Below are positions 18,461-26,360 of a DNA stretch of 33,032 nt, piece after piece; position 1 is the stretch's first letter, and the number at the start of each line of letters is the position of its first letter. Location of the stretch: the NCBI RefSeq assembly GCF_001953305.1, contig NZ_MTFE01000010.1:2071529-2104560 (forward strand). Reading direction: 5' to 3'. The notes beneath the pieces were generated by a model. That model ran no database searches, was not told where the DNA came from, and worked only from the letters and a program-made list of their open reading frames with translations. Source of the DNA: Cnuella takakiae (GTDB lineage Bacteria > Bacteroidota > Bacteroidia > Chitinophagales > Chitinophagaceae). The position numbers and the translations under genes were made by a program.

Positions 18461-20425
18461 ATGCTCCTCCGACTTAAAGTTCCAAAGACCCTCCAGTGGG
18501 TGGCCAATCTGTTGGGCATCTATGTGCTGATGTTTACCTTGTTCCGGCTGGTGACGCTTTTTGCCTTTGGCCCCGAAGAGCAGGGCTGGGATGGGCTGCT
18601 GCCGGCACTTTGGCTGGGGCTGCGCTACGACCTGCGCTGGATCAGCATCCTGCTGCTGCCCATTGTGGCGGGCAGCCTTTGGCCCCGCTATTCGCCTTTT
18701 CACTCGGTACGCAATACCCGGGCATGGACGGCCTACCTGGCCATGGCCACTTTTACCGTGATCTTTTTCTTTGCCGCCGACTTCGGCTGTTTTTCCTACA
18801 ACAAAACCCGCCTCAATGCCTCGGCGCTCAACTTTGCCGAAGACCCCGGCATTTCGGCCGAAATGCTTTGGGAAAGCTATCCCATGGTGTGGCTGGTAGG
18901 CGCACTAGTAGTGGCGGTGCTCCTGCTCCGCTGGATGTTTCAACGCACCCATATTTATGTCATCAGCCGCACCGATGGCCTTAAAATTCCTTATCGGCGG
19001 GCGCCCTTTTTTGCCACCCTGGCGGCTTTGGGTTTTGCTGTTTATGGCAATGCGGGCCTCCAACCCCTTACCTGGAAGCAGGCTTTTGTGCTCCAGGATA
19101 GCTTTCGCTCTTACCTTGCCCTCAACCCATTGCAAAACTTTTTTACTACCCTCAAATTCCGCAAACCGCAATACAACGAAGCCGAAGCCCGCAAGGCCTT
19201 TCCGCTGGTTAAAGATTGGATGGGGCTGGACAAGGATGCGGTCAATTACCAGCGCAATGCGGCCGGCCACAACCCTCTGGGCACCAAAAGACCCAACGTG
19301 GTGCTGGTGCTGTGCGAGTCGTTCAGCATGTACAAAAGCTCCATGAGCAGCAACCCGCTGAACACCACGCCGTTTTTTGACTCCTTAAGGAAGCAGGGCG
19401 TGTTTTTTCAAAACTGCTTTACCCCGCATTTTTCCACCGCCCGCGGCTTGTTTGCCACCCTTACCGGTATTCCCGACGTACAGCTCTCCAAGTTCAGCAC
19501 CCGCAACCCCGAGGCGCTGGACCAGCATACCATCGTCAATGATTTTTCGGGGTACCGGAAAATGTATTTCCTGGGTGGCAGCCCTTCTTTCAACAATTTC
19601 GAGGGGCTGGTACGCAATATCAAAGGTGTTGAACTGTACACCGAAGGAAAGTTCAGTGCAAAGCCGGTAAATGTTTGGGGTATTTCAGATAAGGACCTGT
19701 TCCTGGAGGCCAACGAAGTGCTGAAGCAAAACGCGGAACCGTTTTTTGCCATTATCCAAACGGCAGGCAACCACCGGCCCTTTGCCATTCCGGCGGCCGA
19801 TACCCTGGCCTTTCCGGCAATCAAGGTGCATCCAGATACCCTGAAACGCTATGGTTTCGAATCGGAAGGTGAGTTCAATGCATTCCGGTATTCGGATTAT
19901 TGTTTCCGCAAGTTCATGGAAGCCGCCCGAAAGGAAGCTTATTACGATAATACCCTATTTGTATTTGTTGGCGACCATGGCGTGTCGGGTAATGCCCGCA
20001 ACCTCTATCCCGAAGTGTGGACCAGTGAGCGCCTGACCGACGAACACGTGCCCCTGCTGTTCCTTGCCCCCAGTTGGCTCAAGCCACAAACCCGTAGCGA
20101 GGTGGTATCGCAGGTAGACGTGCTGCCCACCATTGCGGGCCTTACCGGTACGCCTTACACCAATACTACTTTGGGCCGCGATGTGTTGCACAAAAACAAA
20201 AAGAACGATTATGCCTTTATCATCTACCACGATGAAGGGCAAATAGGACTGCTGACCAATGACTTCTATTTTACCAAAAACCTGAATTTTCCCAAAGAGG
20301 AAGTGCATAGTATTCATGGCCGTTTGGATATTCGGGAGGTGGATTCCATAAAAAGAACCTTGTCGCCCGTGGCAACGGCTTATTATGAAACGGCAAAATG
20401 GATGTTGTTGCACAATAAGAAATAG
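18461..20425 (+). CDS. LTA synthase-like membrane sulfatase-fold phosphotransferase
   Basis: A 654-residue protein with the layout of LtaS-type enzymes: about five membrane helices (roughly 14-36, 50-72, 92-108, 142-158, 183-200), a linker, then an extracytoplasmic sulfatase/alkaline-phosphatase domain from about 275. Metal and nucleophile motifs: VLVLCESFSM (Glu286), FSTARGLFATLTG (candidate nucleophile Thr326), NVWGISDKDLF, TAGNHRPF and FVGDHGVSG. In Gram-positives LtaS polymerises glycerol phosphate from phosphatidylglycerol. Gram-negative relatives transfer phospho-groups to glycans or lipids. Bacteroidetes do not make classic lipoteichoic acid, so here an envelope-glycan or lipid modification is more likely. 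This is inference. Confidence 0.9.
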   Translation: MLLRLKVPKTLQWVANLLGIYVLMFTLFRLVTLFAFGPEEQGWDGLLPALWLGLRYDLRWISILLLPIVAGSLWPRYSPFHSVRNTRAWTAYLAMATFTVIFFFAADFGCFSYNKTRLNASALNFAEDPGISAEMLWESYPMVWLVGALVVAVLLLRWMFQRTHIYVISRTDGLKIPYRRAPFFATLAALGFAVYGNAGLQPLTWKQAFVLQDSFRSYLALNPLQNFFTTLKFRKPQYNEAEARKAFPLVKDWMGLDKDAVNYQRNAAGHNPLGTKRPNVVLVLCESFSMYKSSMSSNPLNTTPFFDSLRKQGVFFQNCFTPHFSTARGLFATLTGIPDVQLSKFSTRNPEALDQHTIVNDFSGYRKMYFLGGSPSFNNFEGLVRNIKGVELYTEGKFSAKPVNVWGISDKDLFLEANEVLKQNAEPFFAIIQTAGNHRPFAIPAADTLAFPAIKVHPDTLKRYGFESEGEFNAFRYSDYCFRKFMEAARKEAYYDNTLFVFVGDHGVSGNARNLYPEVWTSERLTDEHVPLLFLAPSWLKPQTRSEVVSQVDVLPTIAGLTGTPYTNTTLGRDVLHKNKKNDYAFIIYHDEGQIGLLTNDFYFTKNLNFPKEEVHSIHGRLDIREVDSIKRTLSPVATAYYETAKWMLLHNKK

Positions 20426-20643
20426 GGTTGCTTTTTGATTGAGCAGGTGCTTGCTTTTCGTTTTAAAAGTTATATAATTTATAATGCTAATGCTAATGCC
20501 TGTTGCTTCGTATGGAGTACCAGGCATTGTTGTATCTGGCTGGCTGGTCGCACTTGTTACAATGAGGCAGGAAAGATTATTGGACAGGATGATAGGTGGA
20601 TATTCTTACACCGGTATAGGTATTATGCCTTGAGTTTAAGGTA

Positions 20644-20651
20644 TATATTTG
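20644..20651 (+). promoter_or_regulatory. Candidate -7 box for the stressosome operon
   Basis: TATATTTG matches TAnnTTTG exactly and lies 53 bp before the rsbR start. A TTG at 20630 is too close to be a normal -33 element, so the call rests on the -7 box alone. The rest of the 20426-20704 gap shows no gene. Confidence 0.35.
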
Positions 20652-20704
20652 CTGCGTCTCAATGACACGCATCCTAACAACCCCCTAGCACCCCTCCCTC
20701 ACAC

Positions 20705-21556
20705 ATGAAAGTTGAAATTTCAAAGCTTCTGCAGAAGAAAAGGAAGCAAATCCTGGAGCATTGGATGAATAATCAGTTGGCCAATGATAGTCTGCGCGAT
20801 GACCTTTTGGGCAATGACGACCTCCGGGCACAATCGGAAGAACTCCTGGATGCCGTCGTAAAAACGGTTAACAACCAAAACCTTGAACACGGGTTATCTG
20901 CCGAATTTGACGATGTAACGGAAATACTGGCCGGTATTTCAATATCCCGGGCCCGCCAGGGTTTTTCGCCCCGTGATACGGGCATTTATATATTTGGTTT
21001 GAAAGACGCCCTGCTGAAAGTACTGCAGGACGAGATCAAGAACGACCCCCAAACTTTATATGACTTTACCCTGCGGATAAGCAAACTGGTGGACAGCTTT
21101 GGCATCACCACTTTTGAAACTTTTATCAAGGGAAGGGAGGAAGTGATCCTGCGCCAGACAGACGAAATATCGGAAATCTCTACCCCTGTTATCCGCGTTT
21201 GGGATGGCATCGTTGCTTTGCCCATTATCGGTACTTTGGACAGTGCCCGCACACAGGTAGTAATGGAAAACCTGTTGCAGCAAATAGTAGACACCGGTAG
21301 CAGCATTGCCATCCTTGATATTTCGGGTGTTCCTGCTGTTGATTCGCTGGTGGCACAACACCTGATTAAAACCGTTAGTGCCACCCGCCTGATGGGTGCC
21401 GAATGCATTATCAGCGGCATCCGTCCCGAAATTGCCCAAACGGTAGTGCACCTGGGCATTGATCTTTCCAACATTGTTACCAAGGCTTCGCTGGCGAGTG
21501 CGTTGAAGTATGCCTTTGCTATGATCAACCTGGAGGTACGAAAATCCCAAAAATAA
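20705..21556 (+). CDS. rsbR: RsbR-like stressosome scaffold protein (RsbRD_N plus STAS)
   Basis: A 283-residue protein. The N-terminal sensory half (about 1-150) is helical and matches the RsbRD_N type (LLQKKRKQILEHWMNNQLAN, then SARQGF-like and GLKDALLKVLQDEI segments). The C-terminal half (about 160-275) is a STAS domain with LDISGVPAVDSLVAQHL and GIRPEIAQTVVHLGIDLSN. By alignment from memory with B. subtilis RsbRA, Thr246 corresponds to phosphorylated Thr205, and Ser214 replaces Thr171. In stressosomes RsbR and RsbS form the cytoplasmic scaffold that holds the RsbT kinase until a stress signal arrives. First gene of a six-gene operon; RsbS follows after 15 bp. What signal it senses cannot be read from the sequence. 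Confidence 0.9.
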   Translation: MKVEISKLLQKKRKQILEHWMNNQLANDSLRDDLLGNDDLRAQSEELLDAVVKTVNNQNLEHGLSAEFDDVTEILAGISISRARQGFSPRDTGIYIFGLKDALLKVLQDEIKNDPQTLYDFTLRISKLVDSFGITTFETFIKGREEVILRQTDEISEISTPVIRVWDGIVALPIIGTLDSARTQVVMENLLQQIVDTGSSIAILDISGVPAVDSLVAQHLIKTVSATRLMGAECIISGIRPEIAQTVVHLGIDLSNIVTKASLASALKYAFAMINLEVRKSQK

Positions 21557-21571
21557 AACAGCACCCTAATT

Positions 21572-21973
21572 ATGGATAGGATACCGATCCTCCGGATGGG
21601 CAACTTTTTATTGGTAACCATCCAGGTGGATCTTTACGACCGCCTGGCCCTGAACCTGGAAAGTGACCTCGTGCAAATGGTAAGCAAAACCGGGGCTAGA
21701 GGCGTATTGATAGATATCTCAGCCCTGTCAATTGTTGATTCTTTTATGGGCCGCATCATCGGCAATATCGGCAGCATGAGCAAGATCATGGATGCCGAAA
21801 CGGTGGTAGTGGGCATGCAACCAGCTGTTGCCATTACCCTGATCGAATTGGGCCTCGAACTCAAAGGCGTCAGCACGGCCCTTAATGTTGAAAAAGGCAT
21901 GGCACTGTTACAACATAAAATTGGTTCTTCCGAGGACTTGGAGGAAGATCAGGATGATAGTAGTGTTGAATAA
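21572..21973 (+). CDS. rsbS: RsbS-like stressosome STAS protein
   Basis: A 133-residue single STAS-domain protein. The motif LIDISALSIVDSFMGR places Ser57 where B. subtilis RsbS has Ser59, the residue phosphorylated by RsbT. The following IIGNIGSMSKIMDAETVVVGMQPAVAITLIELG matches the RsbS fold. It has an acidic tail (SSEDLEEDQDDSSVE), an addition beyond the usual STAS length. RsbS, with RsbR, forms the stressosome core and its phosphorylation frees RsbT. Its 3' end overlaps the rsbT start by 20 bp, which suggests translational coupling. Confidence 0.92.
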   Translation: MDRIPILRMGNFLLVTIQVDLYDRLALNLESDLVQMVSKTGARGVLIDISALSIVDSFMGRIIGNIGSMSKIMDAETVVVGMQPAVAITLIELGLELKGVSTALNVEKGMALLQHKIGSSEDLEEDQDDSSVE

Positions 21974-22367
21974 GGACAAGATGGTCATCCAGCGGGAGCA
22001 GGATGTGGTGCCCTTCCGCAACCGGGTAAAGGAGTATGCCGTAAAAATCGGGATGAGCCTGGTAAACCAGACCAAACTCATTACGGCAGCTTCCGAACTG
22101 GTGCGCAATATGCTGAAATATGGCGGCGGCGGCGAAGCCCTCATCGAAGCGGTAAGCAAGGGCCGCGAAAATGGCATCCGGCTGACCTTTTCCGACAAGG
22201 GGCCGGGCATCAAAGACATTCAGCAGGCAATGAAGGATGGTTTCTCCACGGGCAAAAGCCTTGGTTTGGGGCTTCCGGGTACCAAAAGGCTGGTCAGCGA
22301 ATTTGATATCAAAAGCGCGGTGGGCAAGGGAACGACTGTGACAATCATAAAGTGGAAGAATGGTTAA
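21954..22367 (+). CDS. rsbT: RsbT-like serine/threonine kinase (switch protein)
   Basis: A 137-residue GHKL-type ATPase/kinase. The ATP site is complete: N-box TAASELVRNMLKY, G1 box FSDKGPGI, and G2 box GLGLPGTKRL. The ATG at 21954 is preceded by GGAGGAAGATCAGG and gives the right length for RsbT; the open frame extends upstream inside rsbS, and a second ATG at 21981 is less likely. RsbT phosphorylates RsbR and RsbS and then activates a downstream partner. In B. subtilis that is the RsbU phosphatase; here no RsbU or sigma-B gene is present, so the partner must differ. It overlaps the next gene by 8 bp. Confidence 0.92.
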   Translation: MIVVLNKDKMVIQREQDVVPFRNRVKEYAVKIGMSLVNQTKLITAASELVRNMLKYGGGGEALIEAVSKGRENGIRLTFSDKGPGIKDIQQAMKDGFSTGKSLGLGLPGTKRLVSEFDIKSAVGKGTTVTIIKWKNG

Positions 22368-23376
22368 TGCTACGCACCTGCGCTTCAATGCTTCCGACCG
22401 GAGCTATTACGCCATCCTGAAAAAGGAGGTACATGCCCTTGGTGTAGTTGCCGGCCTGTCGGCAAGCCGCTTGGGCGAGCTGGATATTGTAGTAGCCGAA
22501 ATGGTTTCCAATCTGGGTAAGCATGCAGTAGATGGTGAGCTGATGGCCCGTGTTATTGAAAACAAAACAGCCAGGGGCGTTGAAGTAATTTGCATGGACA
22601 AAGGCCCCGGCATGTCGGATGTAGCGCGGATGATGCAGGACGGCACCTCCACCAAGAATACTCTGGGGCAGGGGCTGGGTGCCATCCGCCGGCTGTCGGA
22701 CAAATGCCAGGTGTTTTCCCAGAAGGGCTGGGGCACCATCCTCCTCAGCCGGATTTTCAATAAGCCGGCGCTGGCAGATACCCAATTGGAAAGGGTAGAG
22801 GTGCAATCCCTGCTGCTGCCCAAACCGGGCGAAACAGAATGCGGCGACGGGTTTTATTTTAAGCAATCCAAAGATCAGATAAAGCTTTTCCTGGGCGATG
22901 GCCTTGGGCATGGAAAAGAGGCCGCCCTTGCTGCGCGAACGGCTATCGATGCATTTAAGCTTTGCGCAGAGGAAAGCCCCGTGGAAAATATCCGGTACAT
23001 CAATAGTTCGGTTAAACGCACCAGGGGGCTGGTGGGAACCCTTGCTTTTTTGAATTTGAAAGAGCGCACCTGGAAAATTGCCGGTGTGGGCAATATCATG
23101 AGCCGTTTTTACAGTATGAGTCAACAAAGGGTGCACAGCCCTTATAATGGCATCATCGGGCTCAATATTCCCAACACCATGAAGGACCAGGAGATTCCCT
23201 ACGAGCCCGGACAACTGCTGCTGATGTGCAGCGACGGCCTGCGTTCCAAGTGGGACCTTGCGCGTTTTCCAGGCATTTTGCGGTACGATCTTGGCGTGCT
23301 GAACACAGCCCTGCTCAAGGATTTTGCCCGCAACACGGATGATATGTCAATTGTGAGTTGTAAAATAACACTATGA
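22360..23376 (+). CDS. RsbT-like ATPase fused to RsbX/SpoIIE-type PP2C phosphatase
   Basis: A 338-residue two-domain protein. The N-terminal domain (about 1-130) is a second RsbT-like GHKL ATPase with an intact site: AEMVSNLGKHA, CMDKGPGM and LGQGLGAIRRL. The C-terminal domain (about 140-338) is a PP2C/SpoIIE phosphatase resembling RsbX, with metal-binding motifs ECGDGFYF, LGDGLGHGKEAA, CSDGLRS and NTDDMSIV. RsbX-type phosphatases remove phosphate from RsbR and RsbS to reset the stressosome, so this protein likely provides the reset, perhaps regulated by its own ATPase domain. Starts 8 bp inside rsbT and its stop overlaps the next ATG (ATGA). Confidence 0.9.
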   Translation: MVNATHLRFNASDRSYYAILKKEVHALGVVAGLSASRLGELDIVVAEMVSNLGKHAVDGELMARVIENKTARGVEVICMDKGPGMSDVARMMQDGTSTKNTLGQGLGAIRRLSDKCQVFSQKGWGTILLSRIFNKPALADTQLERVEVQSLLLPKPGETECGDGFYFKQSKDQIKLFLGDGLGHGKEAALAARTAIDAFKLCAEESPVENIRYINSSVKRTRGLVGTLAFLNLKERTWKIAGVGNIMSRFYSMSQQRVHSPYNGIIGLNIPNTMKDQEIPYEPGQLLLMCSDGLRSKWDLARFPGILRYDLGVLNTALLKDFARNTDDMSIVSCKITL

Positions 23377-25025
23377 AATCCCAGGAGTTGGCAAGGGTGA
23401 CCTTGCAAAACGAAATGGACCTGATACTGGCCCACAAGCGCTCGATGAAGCTTGCTGAACTGGCGGGCCTTACCCTTTCGGCACAAACCACCTTTGCCAC
23501 TGCGGTGTCCGAAGTGTCGCGCAGTACCATCGAACATGGTAAGAACGGCTGCCTGGTGTTGGGTGTTACCGGCGGGCAGAAGGATAAATACCTGATTGCC
23601 CGCGTAATTGATGAAAAGGATTTGTCGCACCACCCCAACGAAGGCCTTGAATATGCCAAGCGGCTGGTGAACAAGTACAATATCTCTACTTCAGGCACGG
23701 AGTCTTCCATCGAGTTGTTTTACTATATACCCAATGGCAGTAAATTAAGCATCAACCAACTGGACGACTGGCGTTCTATTTTCCGCAACGAGCAGGCAGT
23801 TTCGCCTTACGAGGAAATAAAACAAAAGAATGACCAGTTGCAGAAACTGGCGCAAAAGCTCCAGGAAAGCGAAAGCCAGTACCGGACGCTTACCAATGCG
23901 CTTCCCATCATTATTTTTTCCCTCAACGATAAAGGCGAACTGATTTATGCCAACGAATGGCTGAAGCGTTTTACGGGATTCTCCGCGACGCAGCTCAACG
24001 AGTCAAAATGGCGCGAGGTAATCCATCCCGATGATTACGATGCTTTCTCCGTGATCCTGTCGCATAAGCTGTCCATGGGGGCTTCCACCATTCGTACCCA
24101 GTGCCGGCTGCGGCACAAGGGCGAGGAAGATTATTACTGGCACCTGGCTTCCGTGTCGCCGCTGTACGATGAAGGCGGCAAGCTGTTGAACTGGATCGGC
24201 TATATCGTCGATATCAATGCCCAAAAGCTGGTAGAAGAAACCCTCAAAGACAACCGGGAACTAAAGGCGGTGCAACAGCAGCTGCGCGAGCACCAAGTTG
24301 CCCTCGAAGAAAATATTGCCGAACTGAACCGGAGCAACCAGGAACTCCAGCAGTTTGCTTATGTGGCTTCCCACGACCTGCAGGAGCCTACCCGAAAAAT
24401 CAGCTTTTTCAGCGATTATCTGCTCAGCCGCTACTCGGAGGTGATTGACCAAAAAGGTAGGGGGCACCTCCACAGCATGCAGTCGGCAGCCCAGCGGATG
24501 CGTTCGCTGATCCACGACCTGCTTTCCTTTTCGCAGGTGGAAGGTAAACGCATCGATTTCAAACCCGTGAACCTGGAAGGGGTGCTGCATTTTGTGCAGC
24601 AAAGCCTGGAGGTGACCATCCAGGAAAAAGGCGCCGTTCTGGAAATCGGGTCCCTACCTATGGTGAGGGGTGATGAGGGTATGTTGATTCAGATGTTCGA
24701 AAATCTTGTGGGTAATGCCCTCAAGTATGCCAAAGACGATGAAGCGCCCTACATTCATATTGAGGGCCAGCAAAGCCAGGGCCGTATAGAACTGCGGGTG
24801 CAGGATAACGGCATTGGCTTTGATGAAAAATATTTGACCCAGATGTTTGCCCTTTTCCAGCGGCTGCACTCATCCAACAGGTATAAGGGCACCGGGCTGG
24901 GATTAGCTATTTGTAAAAAGATTGTATTGCTGCATGGTGGCACTATTACCGCCCGGAGCACCCCGGGTGCAGGCGCCACCTTTATTATTTCATTGCCTAC
25001 CGAAATCGAAGAACATGCAAGTTGA
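23373..25025 (+). CDS. PAS-domain histidine kinase with N-terminal degenerate RsbT-like domain
   Basis: A 550-residue soluble sensor kinase with no membrane segment. Residues 1-120 resemble an RsbT/SpoIIAB-type ATPase (LTLSAQTTFATAVSEVSRST aligns with the N-box), but the glycine-rich DKGPG and GLGL boxes are missing, so it probably does not bind ATP. Coiled coil 147-170, PAS domain about 170-285, second coiled coil 286-328, HisKA with the phosphoacceptor His334 in ASHDLQEPTRK, then an intact HATPase_c domain (NLVGNALKYAK, DNGIGF, KGTGLGLAICKK). The tail resembles cyanobacterial and Bacteroidetes phytochrome-type kinases. Overlaps the previous gene by 4 bp and the receiver gene by 11 bp. The N-terminal domain is a good candidate for docking on stressosome proteins. 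Confidence 0.92.
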   Translation: MKSQELARVTLQNEMDLILAHKRSMKLAELAGLTLSAQTTFATAVSEVSRSTIEHGKNGCLVLGVTGGQKDKYLIARVIDEKDLSHHPNEGLEYAKRLVNKYNISTSGTESSIELFYYIPNGSKLSINQLDDWRSIFRNEQAVSPYEEIKQKNDQLQKLAQKLQESESQYRTLTNALPIIIFSLNDKGELIYANEWLKRFTGFSATQLNESKWREVIHPDDYDAFSVILSHKLSMGASTIRTQCRLRHKGEEDYYWHLASVSPLYDEGGKLLNWIGYIVDINAQKLVEETLKDNRELKAVQQQLREHQVALEENIAELNRSNQELQQFAYVASHDLQEPTRKISFFSDYLLSRYSEVIDQKGRGHLHSMQSAAQRMRSLIHDLLSFSQVEGKRIDFKPVNLEGVLHFVQQSLEVTIQEKGAVLEIGSLPMVRGDEGMLIQMFENLVGNALKYAKDDEAPYIHIEGQQSQGRIELRVQDNGIGFDEKYLTQMFALFQRLHSSNRYKGTGLGLAICKKIVLLHGGTITARSTPGAGATFIISLPTEIEEHAS

Positions 25026-25431
25026 TGACCGTGCCATACTGATGGTGGATGACGACCTTGAAGACCGATCCCTGCTGCAGGATACCTTTGAACAGCTGAA
25101 CCTCGGCAACCGTATTGGTTTTGCGGAAAATGGTGAAGACGCCATCAGGTACCTGAAAAACTGCGAAGAGCAGCAAAAGCTTCCCCGCTTAATTGTCCTC
25201 GACCTCAATATGCCTAAGCTGAATGGCAGGCAAACCCTTGAGATGATAAAATCTACCCCCGGTTGGGAAGGGATTACCGTGGTGATTTATTCCACCTCCT
25301 TGAATCCAAAAGAAAGGGATGAGTGCCTGGCCAAAGGAGCACATTCTTTCGTCATCAAACCCATTACCTACCAGCAGTCGCTGGATACGGCCCGGCTGTT
25401 TTTCGACCTTAGTCAATCCGTTTTTGGATAG
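25015..25431 (+). CDS. Single-domain response regulator
   Basis: A 138-residue protein consisting of a receiver domain only. Acidic pocket MVDDDLED, phosphoacceptor Asp63 in LIVLDLNMPKLNG, switch Ser/Thr in VIYSTSLNP and the conserved Lys in FVIKP are all present. There is no DNA-binding or enzymatic output domain, so it must act by protein contact or pass phosphate on. The ATG at 25015 lies inside the end of the kinase gene (11-bp overlap), and the rest of the longer open frame upstream belongs to the kinase's own sequence in another frame. It is presumably the direct partner of His334 of the kinase. Last gene of the operon; convergent with the methyltransferase. Confidence 0.93.
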   Translation: MQVDDRAILMVDDDLEDRSLLQDTFEQLNLGNRIGFAENGEDAIRYLKNCEEQQKLPRLIVLDLNMPKLNGRQTLEMIKSTPGWEGITVVIYSTSLNPKERDECLAKGAHSFVIKPITYQQSLDTARLFFDLSQSVFG

Positions 25432-25507
25432 GGTTTGTGGCTGTTCCGCGCAGTCCTTTCTCAGTAGCAACTTATAATTAAGATAGGAGCATAGCATTCC
25501 GGTGTTG

Positions 25508-26248
25508 TCATTGCTTTTGTGCCAAAACAATCATCCTCGGGGTTTTGCGCACATCGTATCCATTTAGGTCATAATCACCAAATACTTCGGTTACCTGTAA
25601 GCCCTGGAAAGAAAGCATATCGGTAAAATCGCCAAGGGAAAACTTGGCTACTTTTTCAGTGTACGCCAGCGGCCCGGAAAGGGAAGGGGCGTTAACGGTG
25701 ATCTTTTTAAAGAAATGTTCTTCATCGTGCCAGCGGTGGATATCGTACACCACATCTCCAATGGTCTTTTCCTCGTTGTGCACCAGGTGATCCTCTACAT
25801 AGTGTGCGTTGAGGTAATCGAACACCACGGTGCCGCCCTTTTTTAGCGAAGCCGCAATGGTACGCATGGCATCATCGTGTTCGCGACGGGTAGGAAAATA
25901 GCCGAAAGAAGTAAAGAAGTTGAAGGCGTAGTCGAAATAGTTGATCCAAAAAGGCAGGCGCATGTCGTGCACATAAAAGTGCAGGTTATCCTTTTCCTGC
26001 CGGGAGGCTTCGGCAATACTGTCGGGGGCAATATCAATTCCGGTTACATCAAAACCTGCTTCGGCCAGCAGGCGGCTGTGGCGGCCCTTGCCGCAGGCCA
26101 CGTCCAGCATCAGGCTGCCGGCGGCGGGCTGCAGGTGCTGCAACAGATTGGTTACCAAACGGCTTGCTTCCCCTGCATCGCGGCCGAAATACAGCTGGTG
26201 ATAAAAGGGCGAATTAAACCATTGTTTATACCACTCGTTTGCAGCCAT
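25508..26248 (-). CDS. Class I SAM-dependent methyltransferase
   Basis: A 246-residue cytoplasmic methyltransferase. The SAM-binding motif I is LMLDVACGKGRHSRLLAEAG, followed by the acidic VTGIDIAP end of strand 2, MRLPF and FDYAFNFFTSFGYF (motif IV region), and GGTVVFDYLNAHYVE (motif V/VI region). The type matches small-molecule methyltransferases with the LDVGCGxGRH signature, but the substrate cannot be read from the sequence. It starts with MAANEWYKQWFNSPFYHQLY, typical of this Bacteroidetes subgroup. It is divergent from glmM, with candidate promoters for both in the 112-bp gap, and convergent with the stressosome operon. Confidence 0.9.
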   Translation of the reverse strand: MAANEWYKQWFNSPFYHQLYFGRDAGEASRLVTNLLQHLQPAAGSLMLDVACGKGRHSRLLAEAGFDVTGIDIAPDSIAEASRQEKDNLHFYVHDMRLPFWINYFDYAFNFFTSFGYFPTRREHDDAMRTIAASLKKGGTVVFDYLNAHYVEDHLVHNEEKTIGDVVYDIHRWHDEEHFFKKITVNAPSLSGPLAYTEKVAKFSLGDFTDMLSFQGLQVTEVFGDYDLNGYDVRKTPRMIVLAQKQ

Positions 26249-26264
26249 TTATCTCGGGTTTTTG

Positions 26265-26272
26265 CAAAAGTA
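26265..26272 (-). promoter_or_regulatory. Candidate -7 box for the methyltransferase gene
   Basis: On the minus strand TACTTTTG fits TAnnTTTG; a TTG lies 14 bp upstream, slightly shorter than the usual spacing. Confidence 0.4.
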
Positions 26273-26329
26273 TGGGCTGCTGTGGACAAGTGCCCCTTTT
26301 TTAACTGGCCGGGTACGGGGGTAAAAACG

Positions 26330-26337
26330 TATTTTTG
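26330..26337 (+). promoter_or_regulatory. Candidate -7 box for glmM
   Basis: TATTTTTG fits TAnnTTTG and lies 24 bp before the glmM GTG start. CTG at 26305-26307 is at roughly the -33 position but is not an exact TTG. Confidence 0.4.
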
Positions 26338-26360
26338 CCACCCAAAAATTTCATTTCTAC

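Noticed and set aside
18461-20425. True lipoteichoic acid synthase
   Set aside because: The fold and motifs fit, but the organism appears to be a Bacteroidetes, which does not make classic LTA; only the family is called.
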